A stretch of 64,000 nucleotides of DNA, taken from contig NC_014315.1 of the NCBI RefSeq assembly GCF_000143085.1, positions 2,882,001 to 2,946,000 of the forward strand, written 5' to 3'. Position numbers and translations under genes: made by a program. Positions 19,359 through 28,325 of this stretch are shown piece after piece. Position 1 is the first letter of the stretch. The number at the start of each line of letters is the position of its first letter. The stretch comes from Nitrosococcus watsonii C-113 (GTDB lineage: Bacteria > Pseudomonadota > Gammaproteobacteria > Nitrosococcales > Nitrosococcaceae). Under the pieces are notes generated by a model. That model was not told where the DNA came from, ran no database searches, and saw only the letters and a program-made list of their open reading frames with translations.

Positions 19359-21121
19359 AAATCAGGGCCTAAATTAACATGAAGACGGAAAGGGGTACCA
19401 GGTTTAGAAAGGGCGAAGGCAAAATCCACCCGGATAGGACCCACTGGAGAAATCCAGCGGACACCCACCCCTGCTCCCTGTTGTACCTCCAGCGAAGAAA
19501 AATCATTAAAGGCATTGCCCGCATCATAAAAAGCAGCGGCAGCCCACTTATCCAAAAAACGATATTCGTACTCCACGCTCCCCACGAGAAGATTTTTTCC
19601 GCCTATCACTCGATCCCTCTCGTTAATGGCGCCCAAAGAACTGAAGGCATAACCACGTATACTCTGATCGCCCCCAGCAAAATAACGCACCGAAGGAGGA
19701 AGGTTGGCAAAATCCGAGACCCAAGTGGTGCCCGCATCCCCCCGGACTAGCAAACGGCTACGGCGGCCCAAACTCCGGATGATCTTGCCTTGCAAGGTAA
19801 ACTGGAGAAAAGTGTTGTTGGAAAGAAGTTCCTGCGCAGCGCCCTGTAATTCTAAACTTACTCGGTGACCTCGCTGGGGATAAACAGGATCGTCGGCCTG
19901 CCTCCGAAACCAGGTAATTCCTGGAATCAAAAGCTTAGCTAGACCTGAATCGCCACCGACGTCAAAATCCTCTAACCGGTAGTCTAAAAACAAGGTTTCC
20001 TGCCAGCCACCTGGCCGGGCAACAATCCGCCGAATTCCAAACAGCGCAATGTGGCTATTGCTAGTGACCGTTGAACGTCGGCCAATACTCGAAGCAATAC
20101 TGACTCGATCAGTACGGGGATTGCCGATCGGAATAACATAGCTTGCATCGAAAGTTTGGTTAATTTTAGAAGTATTCAAGGCAAAGTTGAAACGATGCCC
20201 ATAACGGTTAATATACCGATTCTCCCATCCCAGATTAAGTCGTGGCCCCGTATTTGTTCCAAAACCTACTCCTACTGAATAGCGATTGTGTTTCTCTGCT
20301 TGCAAGTAGACCGATATAGGCACTTCCAAGTTTGCCGCTCGTTGCGGGTGAGGTTCTACTTCTACTACCGCAAAGTAATCACTATCCACCAACGCTGTCT
20401 GTAGTTCAACGACCTTTGAACTCCGATAAAATTCTCCTTCCTGGAAAGGCACATAGCGAGCTAAGAGCTGAGGACGCACGACAGTTTCGGTAAAGGTAAC
20501 CGGACCAAACCGGTAACGGGGGCCCGTATCAAAACGTAAAACAGCACCAGATGAGTACGTATCCAGGTTTATTCGCAACGCCTGCTGGGTAAAATTTGCC
20601 TGGAAATAACCGCGTTCGCTAGCTAATCGCTGCAAGGCCGACTTCCCCTGTTCATAATGGGTTTGATTTAAGAATTCTCCCTCTTTAATAGGAAAATCCT
20701 GTTGTAATGCCTGGAAAGCAGGATCTTCCGCCCCCTCTCCCGTGACTGTTAAATCCACCTTTCCCACTCTCATCCGGGGACCCGGGTCGATGCGATAGCG
20801 GGCTAGCCATTTCTTAGGACGCTGCTGCAGTTCCGCCTCGATCTGGGGCTGATAGTAACCATACACTTCAAGGGCTGTTTTAATTTCACCCTCCGCCTTG
20901 CCATAAAGGCGATGAATGACTCCCTCGGCTAATTGAGCATCCTTCTTCTGGTGGGCAATACTCAGATAAGCCATAACATTTTCCAGGACTTCTCCTTTAA
21001 CACCCTCCACTTTTGTTTCAAGATAGACTTGAGACCAAGCCGCTCCAATCTTCAGGGAAAAAAATAAGAGACAGAAAAAAAACCGCACTGGGACCGCCCA
21101 CACTAGTTTATTAATTCTCAA
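19355..21121 (-). CDS. tamA: Autotransporter assembly complex outer-membrane protein TamA
   Basis: 588 aa Omp85-family protein. A signal peptide (VRFFFCLLFFSLKIGAAWS, about residues 12-30) leads to three POTRA domains (about 35-280) and a 16-strand barrel. The conserved lid/L6 motif appears in GGDQSIRGYAF, followed by AAAFYDAGNAF and the last strand GPIRVDFAFALSKPG. The C-terminus LHVNLGPDL lacks the usual terminal Phe but is typical of TamA. The start is TTG at 21121 with an AAAGGGA ribosome site about 8 bases upstream. The tamA-tamB pair is transcribed away from the TonB-like gene. Confidence 0.93.
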   Translation of the reverse strand: MRINKLVWAVPVRFFFCLLFFSLKIGAAWSQVYLETKVEGVKGEVLENVMAYLSIAHQKKDAQLAEGVIHRLYGKAEGEIKTALEVYGYYQPQIEAELQQRPKKWLARYRIDPGPRMRVGKVDLTVTGEGAEDPAFQALQQDFPIKEGEFLNQTHYEQGKSALQRLASERGYFQANFTQQALRINLDTYSSGAVLRFDTGPRYRFGPVTFTETVVRPQLLARYVPFQEGEFYRSSKVVELQTALVDSDYFAVVEVEPHPQRAANLEVPISVYLQAEKHNRYSVGVGFGTNTGPRLNLGWENRYINRYGHRFNFALNTSKINQTFDASYVIPIGNPRTDRVSIASSIGRRSTVTSNSHIALFGIRRIVARPGGWQETLFLDYRLEDFDVGGDSGLAKLLIPGITWFRRQADDPVYPQRGHRVSLELQGAAQELLSNNTFLQFTLQGKIIRSLGRRSRLLVRGDAGTTWVSDFANLPPSVRYFAGGDQSIRGYAFSSLGAINERDRVIGGKNLLVGSVEYEYRFLDKWAAAAFYDAGNAFNDFSSLEVQQGAGVGVRWISPVGPIRVDFAFALSKPGTPFRLHVNLGPDL

Positions 21122-21447
21122 AGATAAATCCCTTTAAAATGCGATCCTGTAGTTTACAAATCTACGGTGTCGTCGCTCAATATGAGATACTTAAAGTGCG
21201 CCGAGAAACAGTTTAAAATATCTTTTAGAATAGCGGGTGCGTCCTTTGAACAACGCTTAGTCCGGTCTTTGGCATGAAATATGCTATTTTTTAAAAGCGG
21301 GTTTTTAAGTAACTTACAATAAGATTACTTCAACTAATATTAACGTAAACAATCCCCTCTTGTATCTGGAATTGGATACCTATATTACCCCAATATCAGT
21401 GTTCAACTGATGCATAGTAAACCAAACCGACTGATAGAAAAATAGAA
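21122..21447. other. Divergent intergenic region between tamA and the TonB-like gene
   Basis: 326 bases, AT-rich, without a convincing gene. It must hold promoters for both sides. Two short inverted repeats stand out: GTATC-N8-GATAC at 21362-21379, and ATCAGT-GTTCA-ACTGAT at 21395-21411, the latter 36 bases before the ATG of the TonB-like gene. AAGTAA-N12-TTACTT occurs around 21307-21330. I recognise no specific regulator site. Confidence 0.4.
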
Positions 21448-22356
21448 ATGCTCTCTCCAAGCGCCATGGTCCCCACCATAAACTACCCATTGATTTTGAC
21501 CTTACTTCTCTCAGCCCTATTTCATGGAATATTGCTATTAGGTCTGGATGAACTAAAGTTCTTTCCTCCCTCTACGCCAACCCCCCTCCCTTTGGAAATT
21601 ATTCTTGTTCCCTTCAAGCAAGAAGAAGCTCCGAAAAAACCAACCCCTCTTACCCAAACCAACAGGATTGACAAGGACGAAAAGGAGGAAAAACATCCAC
21701 CAGCGCCGGAGGCTCCTTCCCCTTTAGCCACCCCTCCACAGGTACACTCCACTCCCACAATTCAGCCCGCGCCGACAGCTCCTGCTAAGCAAAGACGTCC
21801 TCCGCCCAAACAGGCAGCCGGACCTCCCTTGCTCACCCAAAAACAGGTGACTCTTGCCACCAGCAAGCCACAACAGTTACCGGCGCTCACCTCCCCAGAA
21901 GTTCCGGAAACGATCTCTCCTCCCCGTCCCTCGGCCCGAGAACTCATCGCTGCCCTAGAAGGACAACTTGCTAGGGAAATTCAGCGTTATGCCAATCAGC
22001 CTCGTAAGCGACACCTGGACTCCAGCACCACGGAATATGCGGCGACCGCCTACCTAGATGCCTGGCGCAAGAAAATAGAACGGGTCGGAAGAATGAATTA
22101 TCCAGAGGAAGCCAAGCGGCGGGGACTCTCGGGAAGTCTCATCCTCGTAGTCGATCTTAATCCGAATGGGACGGTAGCCAACATTGTGATGCGCCACTCT
22201 TCCGGCCATCAGGCATTAGATAAGGCGGCTATCCGAATCGTACGCTTAGCCGCCCCCTTCGCTAACGTGCCTGACAACGTACTCCGAGGCCACGATATAC
22301 TTTCTATTACCCGGACCTGGCAATTCCACAGTGGGAAAGATTTTAGTTCTCGCTAA
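21448..22356 (+). CDS. TonB-family energy transducer-like protein
   Basis: 302 aa. One N-terminal membrane anchor (LILTLLLSALFHGILLLGL, about residues 15-33) precedes a proline- and lysine-rich periplasmic linker (about 45-165). The C-terminal TonB domain (about 215-300) contains YPEEAKRRGLSGSLILVV, DLNPNGTV and LDKAAIRIVRLAAPFA. TonB proteins pass proton-motive force from ExbBD to outer-membrane receptors. No exbB, exbD or receptor gene lies nearby. It precedes yqgE, the neighbourhood seen in several gammaproteobacteria (including Pseudomonas), where the role of this TonB homologue is less clear. The ATG at 21448 lacks a strong ribosome site. Confidence 0.8.
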   Translation: MLSPSAMVPTINYPLILTLLLSALFHGILLLGLDELKFFPPSTPTPLPLEIILVPFKQEEAPKKPTPLTQTNRIDKDEKEEKHPPAPEAPSPLATPPQVHSTPTIQPAPTAPAKQRRPPPKQAAGPPLLTQKQVTLATSKPQQLPALTSPEVPETISPPRPSARELIAALEGQLAREIQRYANQPRKRHLDSSTTEYAATAYLDAWRKKIERVGRMNYPEEAKRRGLSGSLILVVDLNPNGTVANIVMRHSSGHQALDKAAIRIVRLAAPFANVPDNVLRGHDILSITRTWQFHSGKDFSSR

Positions 22357-22386
22357 GACCGGGGTCGCAAGAAAAATGTTGCTTGG

Positions 22387-22392
22387 TATAAT
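22387..22392 (+). promoter_or_regulatory. Candidate -10 box close to the yqgE start
   Basis: A perfect TATAAT preceded by TTGG lies only 11 bases before the yqgE ATG. If used, transcription would start within about 5 bases of the start codon, giving a nearly leaderless mRNA. No good -35 is visible, so this may be chance. Confidence 0.22.
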
Positions 22393-22403
22393 GATGCTTA
22401 ATC

Positions 22404-22967
22404 ATGAAAACAATGTGCTATTTCCGTAATCATTTCTTGATAGCCATGCCCGCTTTGAATGATGCCAATTTTGCCCGCACGGTCACTCTCATCTGCGAGC
22501 ATAACCAGGATGGCGCCATGGGGATCATTATCAACCGCCCTTTGAGTATCACGCTTGACCAAATGCTGCAGCATATAAAAGTCAAAGACTACCCTCAAGC
22601 AGTAGGAGAGATGCCCGTGTTTCTGGGTGGCCCTGTCCAGCAGGAACGGGGGTTTGTGTTGCACCGTCCCATTGGCCACTGGGAAACCACGCTCAAGATT
22701 GGTGATGAAGTGGGCATGACCACCTCCCGTGATATCCTGGACGCTATTACCCAAGGGAAAGGCCCTCCACAAACTCTCATCGCTCTGGGTTACGCTGGCT
22801 GGGGACCTCATCAACTGGAACAAGAGTTAGCGGAAAATGCCTGGTTAAGCACCCCCGCCAGCAGTACGGTTGTTTTCGATACTCCCTACCAACAACGCTG
22901 GGAAGCAGCGGCGGCCCTGGCAGGCGTTGACCTTTCCCGTCTCTCCGGAGAAATTGGACACGCATGA
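22404..22967 (+). CDS. yqgE: YqgE/AlgH family protein
   Basis: 187 aa. It belongs to the UPF0301/DUF179 family, whose molecular function is unknown; the Pseudomonas homologue AlgH was linked to alginate regulation. The family opening NHFLIAMPALNDANFARTV (residues 10-28) and ICEHNQDGAMGIIINRPL (31-48) are clear, as are VFLGGPVQQERGFVLH and ALGYAGWGPHQLEQEL. The TGA stop overlaps the ATG of ruvX (ATGA at 22964-22967), so the pair is translationally coupled. The yqgE-ruvX pairing is standard in gammaproteobacteria. Confidence 0.92.
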   Translation: MKTMCYFRNHFLIAMPALNDANFARTVTLICEHNQDGAMGIIINRPLSITLDQMLQHIKVKDYPQAVGEMPVFLGGPVQQERGFVLHRPIGHWETTLKIGDEVGMTTSRDILDAITQGKGPPQTLIALGYAGWGPHQLEQELAENAWLSTPASSTVVFDTPYQQRWEAAAALAGVDLSRLSGEIGHA

Positions 22968-23422
22968 GCGCAACCCTTGATACCCCCTTTCCCTCAAAAC
23001 CCCGGATCGCCCTCGGCTTTGACTTTGGGTTACGCTATATTGGGGTCGCTGTAGGTCAAGAAATAACCCATAGCGCTAACCCTTTAACAACCCTGAAAGC
23101 CCATGAAGGCAATCCCGACTGGAACCAAATTACTCAACTCATCAGGCAATGGAACCCTGACTTGCTGATTGTCGGGTTACCGCTTAATATGGACCAATCG
23201 GAACAGTTTTTGACTAAAGCAGCCCGCCGCTTTGGTCGTCGTTTGCACGGCCGGTATGGTCTGACCATAGAATGGATTGATGAGCGTTTATCTACCGTTG
23301 AGGCCCGGGAGCGGTTAAATATTAAGTCTTCCGCCTCTGGTCGCCGCCAAGGCATCGATCAGATGGCCGCCCAATGTATCTTGCAGACTTGGCTAACAGA
23401 ACAGCAAACTATCCATCACTAA
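22964..23422 (+). CDS. ruvX: Putative pre-16S rRNA nuclease / Holliday junction resolvase-like YqgF
   Basis: 152 aa RNase H-fold protein. The first catalytic region reads LGFDFGLRYIGVAVG (Asp at about residue 20). VGLPLNMDQSEQ and IEWIDERLSTVEA follow, and a C-terminal Asp lies in GIDQMAAQCIL. This is the YqgF family, which processes the 5' end of 16S rRNA in E. coli. Length is normal (E. coli 138 aa plus a short N-terminal extension). It is coupled to yqgE and lies 28 bases before pyrR. Confidence 0.92.
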   Translation: MSATLDTPFPSKPRIALGFDFGLRYIGVAVGQEITHSANPLTTLKAHEGNPDWNQITQLIRQWNPDLLIVGLPLNMDQSEQFLTKAARRFGRRLHGRYGLTIEWIDERLSTVEARERLNIKSSASGRRQGIDQMAAQCILQTWLTEQQTIHH

Positions 23423-23450
23423 CATTACGGCTTTTCTGCGTGAGGTCCCT

Positions 23451-23987
23451 ATGAATATCCCGCAGCCCGTTTCATTAAATGTAAACGTTTTATTCCGCAA
23501 TCTAGCCATAGATCTGAGTCAGCGGATGGCTGAACAACAGCGGAATAAACCAGCCATGATTGGCATTCATACAGGGGGGGTATGGGTTGCAGAACGTTTA
23601 TTGACTCAGGAATTAGATAACCTCGTCTCTGATCCCTTGGGTGTGCTTAACATTGCCTACTATCGGGATGATTTTACCCGCATCGGCATGCATCCCCAAG
23701 TACAACCCTCTCAATTGCCCTTTTCCGTAGCCAATCGGCATATCATCCTGGTAGATGATGTCCTCTATACTGGGCGAACGGTAAGGGCGGCGTTAAACGA
23801 AATTTTTGACTACGGCCGCCCAGCCAGCGTCACGCTCGCCGTCCTGGTAGAACGCGCCGGCCGGGAATTACCGATACAAGCGGATGTGGTCGGCCATCAA
23901 TTGGATTTAGCGCCCAACGAGCAGGTCAAATTAACTGGCCCAGACCCTCTGCAGTTCAGTATCCAATATGTTGACCCCACGGAATGA
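23451..23987 (+). CDS. pyrR: Bifunctional pyr operon regulator / uracil phosphoribosyltransferase PyrR
   Basis: 178 aa. The PRPP-binding loop [17 protein letters not shown] (about residues 100-116) is diagnostic, followed by a [21 protein letters not shown]-like block that matches PyrR. In Firmicutes PyrR is an RNA-binding attenuation protein. In Pseudomonas-type operons it precedes pyrB and its regulatory role is less certain. I see no attenuator hairpin in the 28 bases before it, so RNA-based control is not obvious here. It overlaps pyrB by 4 bases (ATGA). Confidence 0.93.
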   Translation: MNIPQPVSLNVNVLFRNLAIDLSQRMAEQQRNKPAMIGIHTGGVWVAERLLTQELDNLVSDPLGVLNIAYYRDDFTRIGMHPQVQPSQLPFSVANRHIILVDDVLYTGRTVRAALNEIFDYGRPASVTLAVLVERAGRELPIQADVVGHQLDLAPNEQVKLTGPDPLQFSIQYVDPTE

Positions 23988-24958
23988 GCAACCTGCAACT
24001 GGATCAGAAAGGCCAATTACGCCATTTCCTTAGCATCCAGGGGTTAAACCGGGAGTTACTGACCCGAATTTTGGATACAGCCGAGTCTTTTTCCAGCATC
24101 GGCGCCCAGCAGGTAAAAAAGGTCCCCCTATTGCGGGGAAAAACCATTGTCAATCTCTTTTTTGAAAGCAGTACCCGAACCTTAAGCACCTTCGAGCTGG
24201 CCGCTAAACGTCTATCGGCGGATGTTATGAATTTGAATGTACGCACCTCCTCGACCCAGAAAGGGGAAAGTCTACTGGACACCCTCCGCAGCCTGGAGGC
24301 CATGCATTGCGACATGTTCGTGGTCCGCCACTCTGATAGCGGCGCCGCCTACTTTATTGCTCGTCATGTTCCTTCCCATGTCAGCGTCATCAACGCCGGG
24401 GATGGCTGCCATTCCCACCCTTCCCAGGCCATGCTGGATATGTTTACTATCCGCCGCCACAAGGGCTCGTTTCCCAATCTGCGGGTAGCAATCATCGGCG
24501 ATATCCTCCACTCTCGGGTAGCCCGCTCCGAAATTCATGCCTTGGCGACCTTGGGCACGGGAGAAATCCGGGTGATTGCCCCCCGAACACTGCTGCCGCG
24601 CAACGTGGACTCATTAGGCGTTCACATCTTTCATGATATGCGGGTGGGACTTAAAGGGGTGGATGTGGTGATCATGCTGCGGCTCCAACGGGAACGCATG
24701 GAAGGGGCACGGCTACCCAGTGAGCGGGAATATTTTCAGCTCTATGGCTTAACCGAAGAAAAACTCGCCCTGGCCCAACCAGAGGCTATCGTGATGCATC
24801 CAGGGCCTATTAACCGCGGTATAGAAATCGAATCGGCTGTGGCCGATGGTCCCCGCTCGGTCATCCTGGAGCAGATCAGCCATGGTATTGCCATTCGCAT
24901 GGCGGTCATGGCCATGACCATGCAGATACCAGTCCCTGAAACCAAGGAGGTTCGCTAG
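23984..24958 (+). CDS. pyrB: Aspartate carbamoyltransferase catalytic subunit
   Basis: 324 aa. The enzyme catalyses the committed pyrimidine step, carbamoyl phosphate plus aspartate to carbamoyl aspartate. The carbamoyl-phosphate loop [12 protein letters not shown] (about 66-77), the 80s-loop Ser/Lys [19 protein letters not shown] and the C-terminal [11 protein letters not shown] are all present. In pseudomonads this longer PyrB forms a dodecamer with an inactive dihydroorotase-like PyrC' rather than with PyrI. The neighbouring gene has exactly those features. The last stop base is shared with the GTG of the next gene. Confidence 0.96.
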   Translation: MSNLQLDQKGQLRHFLSIQGLNRELLTRILDTAESFSSIGAQQVKKVPLLRGKTIVNLFFESSTRTLSTFELAAKRLSADVMNLNVRTSSTQKGESLLDTLRSLEAMHCDMFVVRHSDSGAAYFIARHVPSHVSVINAGDGCHSHPSQAMLDMFTIRRHKGSFPNLRVAIIGDILHSRVARSEIHALATLGTGEIRVIAPRTLLPRNVDSLGVHIFHDMRVGLKGVDVVIMLRLQRERMEGARLPSEREYFQLYGLTEEKLALAQPEAIVMHPGPINRGIEIESAVADGPRSVILEQISHGIAIRMAVMAMTMQIPVPETKEVR

Positions 24959-26247
24959 TGCGGACACTCATCCGGGGCGGGCGCCTCATCGACCCCTATA
25001 ACGGAATAGACGGGCTCCAGGATCTTTATCTGGCTGAAGGCCGGGTGATAGCCATTGGCAGCGCTCCCGAAGACTTTAGGGTCGAGCAAACAATTGATGC
25101 CCAAGACCAAATTGTGTGCCCAGGGTTGATTGACTTACAAGCACGCTTACGGGAACCGGGCCAGGAACAAAAAGGAACCATTGCTACGGAAACCCTAGCT
25201 GCCGCTAAAGGCGGTATCACCACCCTCTGTTGTCCGCCGGATACCCTTGCCATCATTGATACTCCTGCCGTGGTCGATCTCATTGCCCACCGGGAAGCCC
25301 AGTACCAACGAACCCGCATTCTACCCTTGGGCGCCCTCACCCAAGGACTGCAAGGATTACAATTGGCGGAAATGGGCATTTTGCAGGAAGCAGGCTGCGT
25401 GGGAGTCAGCAATGGCCTGATGCCCATTACCAATAGCCAGGTCATGCGGCAGGCCATGGAATATGCAGCCACCCTGGGAATCACCCTTTTCCTTTATCCC
25501 CGCGATCCTTGGCTCGGCATTGAAGGCTGCTGTCATGAAGGGATCGTCAGCGCCCGCCTCGGTTTAGCGGGCATTCCCGAAACCGCGGAGACCGTCTCCC
25601 TGGCGCGGGATCTGTTGCTCATTGAGCAAACTGGCGTGCAAGCCCATTTTTGCCATCTTTCCAGCGCCCGGGCGGTGCGAATGGTCCGGCAAGCGCAAAC
25701 CGAAGGATTGCCAATAAGCGCGGACGTAACAGCTTATCATCTCCACCTAACTGAACACGACATTGGAGAATTTGACAGCCAGTGCCACGTCATCCCGCCC
25801 CTGCGCACCCTGCGGGATCGGGATGCCCTCCACGAAGGTCTGCGGGAGGGTACTTTCAGCGCCATTTGCTCCGATCATCAACCCCATGAGGTCGATGCCA
25901 AGCTGGGCGCTTTTCCTATTACCGAACCGGGAATCTCGGGACTGGAAACTTTGCTGCCCCTTTCTTTGCGGCTAACCCAGGACGATATACTAACGCTTCC
26001 CGAAGTTATTGCCTATCTTACCTGTCAGCCCGCCCAGGTGCTGGGTATTGAAGGTGGCCATTTAGCGCCGGGACAACGGGCGGATATTTGTATATTTGAT
26101 CCCCACTGCCATTGGATCTTCAAGCCTGAAGAAATGGCTAGCCAGGGAAAAAATACTCCCTTTGGAGGCTGGGAATTTCAAGGACGGGTCACTTATACCC
26201 TCCTGGAAGGGCGGGTGGTTTTTGCGGCGGCAGCCGAAACACTATGA
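24958..26247 (+). CDS. pyrC': Catalytically inactive dihydroorotase-like subunit (PyrC')
   Basis: 429 aa amidohydrolase-fold protein. In active type I dihydroorotases the first metal motif is DxHxHxR. Here it reads DLQARLREPG at about residues 57-66, so both metal-binding histidines are gone. A second metal-site histidine region reads LYPRD at about 178, with Tyr where His is expected. HLSS (about 232) and SDHQPHE (about 304) survive. This matches Pseudomonas PyrC', which has no dihydroorotase activity but is needed to assemble ATCase. The GTG start shares one base with the pyrB stop. An active PyrC must be encoded elsewhere. It overlaps pyrK by 4 bases. Confidence 0.88.
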   Translation: MRTLIRGGRLIDPYNGIDGLQDLYLAEGRVIAIGSAPEDFRVEQTIDAQDQIVCPGLIDLQARLREPGQEQKGTIATETLAAAKGGITTLCCPPDTLAIIDTPAVVDLIAHREAQYQRTRILPLGALTQGLQGLQLAEMGILQEAGCVGVSNGLMPITNSQVMRQAMEYAATLGITLFLYPRDPWLGIEGCCHEGIVSARLGLAGIPETAETVSLARDLLLIEQTGVQAHFCHLSSARAVRMVRQAQTEGLPISADVTAYHLHLTEHDIGEFDSQCHVIPPLRTLRDRDALHEGLREGTFSAICSDHQPHEVDAKLGAFPITEPGISGLETLLPLSLRLTQDDILTLPEVIAYLTCQPAQVLGIEGGHLAPGQRADICIFDPHCHWIFKPEEMASQGKNTPFGGWEFQGRVTYTLLEGRVVFAAAAETL

Positions 26248-27119
26248 CGCCTAAATCCCACCGGAACACCATCCTGGTAGAAGAGGGAAAGATTTTGGCC
26301 CAGGATGCCCACCCAGGGGAGCAATATGTGCTGTGGGTTGCCGCCCCTAGCATCGCTTCTTGCGCTACCCCAGGCAGCTTCGCCCACCTCCAGTGTGATT
26401 CTAGCCTTCCCATGCGGCGTCCCTTTTCCATCATGCGAGCCGATGCCGAGCATGGCTGGATCGAGTTTCTTTACAAAGTGGTGGGGCAGGGCACACGGCT
26501 GCTCGCCCAGCGAAAGCCGGGTGAGCAGATCAACATCCTAGGCCCCATCGGGCAACCCTTTCAGGTGAACCCAGACTATCCCCGGCCCTTGCTCCTTGGC
26601 GGCGGGGTAGGTATCCCTCCCATGGTGTTTTTGGCCGATACTCTGCGCCAAACCGAGCATTTCAATCCCTTGGTGCTCATGGGCTCGGAAATTCCTTTCC
26701 CCTTCCGGCAACGGCCTTCCCAATTTCTAATACCAGGGCTACCAGAGGGAGTGATCGGCGCTATGCCTCTCTTAGAGGATTGGAAAATTCCCAGCCGATT
26801 GGCCAGCCTTCAAGGCTATCCTGGCTGCTTCGAAGGCTTTATTACTGACCTGGCTCGCCATTGGCTCCACACGCTTACCCCAGCCCAACAGCGAGAAGTT
26901 GCTATATATGCCTGTGGCCCCCACCCTATGCTGGCGGCCACGGCGCAACTTGCGCGGGAATTTGGCTTTCCTTGCCAAGTCTCCCTGGAAGAATTCATGG
27001 CCTGTGCCGTGGGCGGTTGCGCTGGCTGCGTAGTCAAGGTCCAGACCCGGCAAGGACCCGCCATGAAGCGAGTCTGCGTGGATGGACCCGTATTTGATGC
27101 CGAGGCGGTGTTTATATGA
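26244..27119 (+). CDS. pyrK: Dihydroorotate dehydrogenase electron-transfer subunit-like protein (PyrK family)
   Basis: 291 aa ferredoxin-reductase-like protein. The FAD-binding barrel contains MRRPFSIMRAD (about residues 55-65). The nucleotide-binding part has LLLGGGVGIPPMVFLAD and IYACGPHPML. A C-terminal [2Fe-2S] site is visible as CAVGGCAGC plus a later VC in RVCVDGPVF, four cysteines in all. PyrK normally passes electrons from the class 1B PyrD to NAD+, but no pyrD lies next to it here. It is coupled by ATGA overlaps to pyrC' upstream and to the E1-like gene downstream, so it is expressed with the pyrimidine genes. Confidence 0.85.
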   Translation: MTPKSHRNTILVEEGKILAQDAHPGEQYVLWVAAPSIASCATPGSFAHLQCDSSLPMRRPFSIMRADAEHGWIEFLYKVVGQGTRLLAQRKPGEQINILGPIGQPFQVNPDYPRPLLLGGGVGIPPMVFLADTLRQTEHFNPLVLMGSEIPFPFRQRPSQFLIPGLPEGVIGAMPLLEDWKIPSRLASLQGYPGCFEGFITDLARHWLHTLTPAQQREVAIYACGPHPMLAATAQLAREFGFPCQVSLEEFMACAVGGCAGCVVKVQTRQGPAMKRVCVDGPVFDAEAVFI

Positions 27120-27889
27120 ATGACCAGCAGCTCCTACGCTACAGTCGGCAAATTTTACTGCCTCAGATTGATATCGAGGGCCAGCAAAAATTGCTCGATT
27201 CCCGGGTTCTAGTGGTGGGCGTGGGCGGTTTAGGATCACCCATCGCCTTGTATCTAGCTGGAGCCGGGGTAGGACGATTGACTCTCGTTGATCCCGATGA
27301 GGTAGAGCTTTCTAATCTGCAACGGCAAATTTTGCATGACGGCAACGTTATTGGCTTACCCAAGGTAGAATCGGCACGCCGCCGCCTGCAGGCCCTGAAC
27401 CCCGAGGTGGAAGTGCGGGCAATAGCCGCCCGGTTGGAAGGAAAAGGCTTAGAAGCAGCGGTTGCCCAAGCGGACGTAATCGTGGATGGGAGCGATAATT
27501 TCGCTACCCGCTTTGCCCTTAATATAGCTTGCGTCCGAATAGGCCGGCCCTTGGTTTCTGGCGCCGCCATTCGCATGGAAGGACAGGTGGCGGTGTTTGA
27601 TAGCCGGCAACCGGATGGGGCCTGCTACCATTGCTTGTTTCGGGAAGATGAGAAGAGCGAAGAGGAGAGCTGTTCCCAAACCGGCGTGCTAGCCCCCTTG
27701 CTAGGGATTATCGGCAGCGTCCAAGCGATGGAAGCCCTAAAGTTGCTATTGGGTATAGGGCAAAGCCTACATAATCGGCTACTGCTGCTAGATGGGCTGA
27801 ATATGCGCTGGCGCGAAATCAGAATTCATCAAGATCCCCAGTGCCCCATCTGTAACGGCCCGCAAAAGAAATGGCGAGCGTTGGCCTAA
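27116..27889 (+). CDS. HesA/MoeB/ThiF-family adenylyltransferase (E1-like)
   Basis: 257 aa. The N-terminal RYSRQILLPQIDIEGQQKL and the ATP-binding loop VVGVGGLGSPIALYLAGAG (about 35-52) are typical of MoeB/ThiF enzymes. These adenylate the C-terminal Gly-Gly of sulfur-carrier or ubiquitin-like proteins. DPDEVELSNLQRQ supplies the Asp and Arg contacts. Two CxxC pairs (CYHC at about 173 and CPIC near the end) can bind zinc. There is no rhodanese domain. It could be the molybdopterin synthase activator or serve another sulfur carrier. It is coupled to a JAMM peptidase, which favours the second idea, but no carrier gene lies in the window. Confidence 0.85.
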   Translation: MNDQQLLRYSRQILLPQIDIEGQQKLLDSRVLVVGVGGLGSPIALYLAGAGVGRLTLVDPDEVELSNLQRQILHDGNVIGLPKVESARRRLQALNPEVEVRAIAARLEGKGLEAAVAQADVIVDGSDNFATRFALNIACVRIGRPLVSGAAIRMEGQVAVFDSRQPDGACYHCLFREDEKSEEESCSQTGVLAPLLGIIGSVQAMEALKLLLGIGQSLHNRLLLLDGLNMRWREIRIHQDPQCPICNGPQKKWRALA

Positions 27890-28293
27890 TGGCAGCAGTA
27901 GCACTTCCCCGCCCCTTGGTGAATCAACTGCTGCACCAGGCGCAGGCCAAGCCCCAGCAGGAAATATGCGGACTGATCGGTGCCCGTAACGGCCTCCCTT
28001 TTCGCTGCTACCCCATGAATAATATTGCGCCGGAACCACAACGGCATTTTCTCATGGACCCCCAGGGCCAAATCGCGGCCATGCGCCGTATGCGTGAGGA
28101 AGGCGAAGAATTATTTGGCATCTACCATTCCCATCCCGAAACTGCTCCTTTGCCCTCAAAAAGCGATCTTGCCCAAGCAGCTTACCCGGGTGTGCTATAT
28201 TTGATTATTTCCTTAAATACGAAAGGCGTACTGGAGATGCGGGGTTTCCGGTTACAGGGGGAAGTATATGAGGAGATCGAGCTACAATTATAG
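27889..28293 (+). CDS. JAMM/MPN+ zinc metallopeptidase (M67 family)
   Basis: 134 aa. The JAMM motif is complete: a Glu in QQEICGLIG (about residue 25), then YHSHPETAPLPSKSDLAQA (about 79-97) with HxHP...S..D. Prokaryotic relatives such as Mec cleave cysteine or peptides from the C-terminus of sulfur carriers (CysO in Mycobacterium). The start ATG overlaps the stop of the E1-like gene as TAATG at 27887-27891, and I prefer it to an in-frame ATG 18 bases earlier. The E1-like plus JAMM pair suggests a sulfur-carrier activation and release cycle. This is inference; the carrier is not seen. Confidence 0.85.
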   Translation: MAAVALPRPLVNQLLHQAQAKPQQEICGLIGARNGLPFRCYPMNNIAPEPQRHFLMDPQGQIAAMRRMREEGEELFGIYHSHPETAPLPSKSDLAQAAYPGVLYLIISLNTKGVLEMRGFRLQGEVYEEIELQL

Positions 28294-28299
28294 TTTATG

Positions 28300-28318
28300 C
28301 TCCTCAGATGCAGAGGAG
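28300..28318 (+). promoter_or_regulatory. Hairpin that includes the ribosome-binding site of the next gene
   Basis: CTCCTC (28300-28305), a 7-base loop AGATGCA, and GAGGAG (28313-28318) form a perfect 6-bp stem just after the JAMM gene. No T-run follows, so it is not a typical terminator. The right arm is the Shine-Dalgarno site for the TTG start at 28326, so folding would hide it. Confidence 0.4.
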
Positions 28319-28325
28319 ATCCTAA

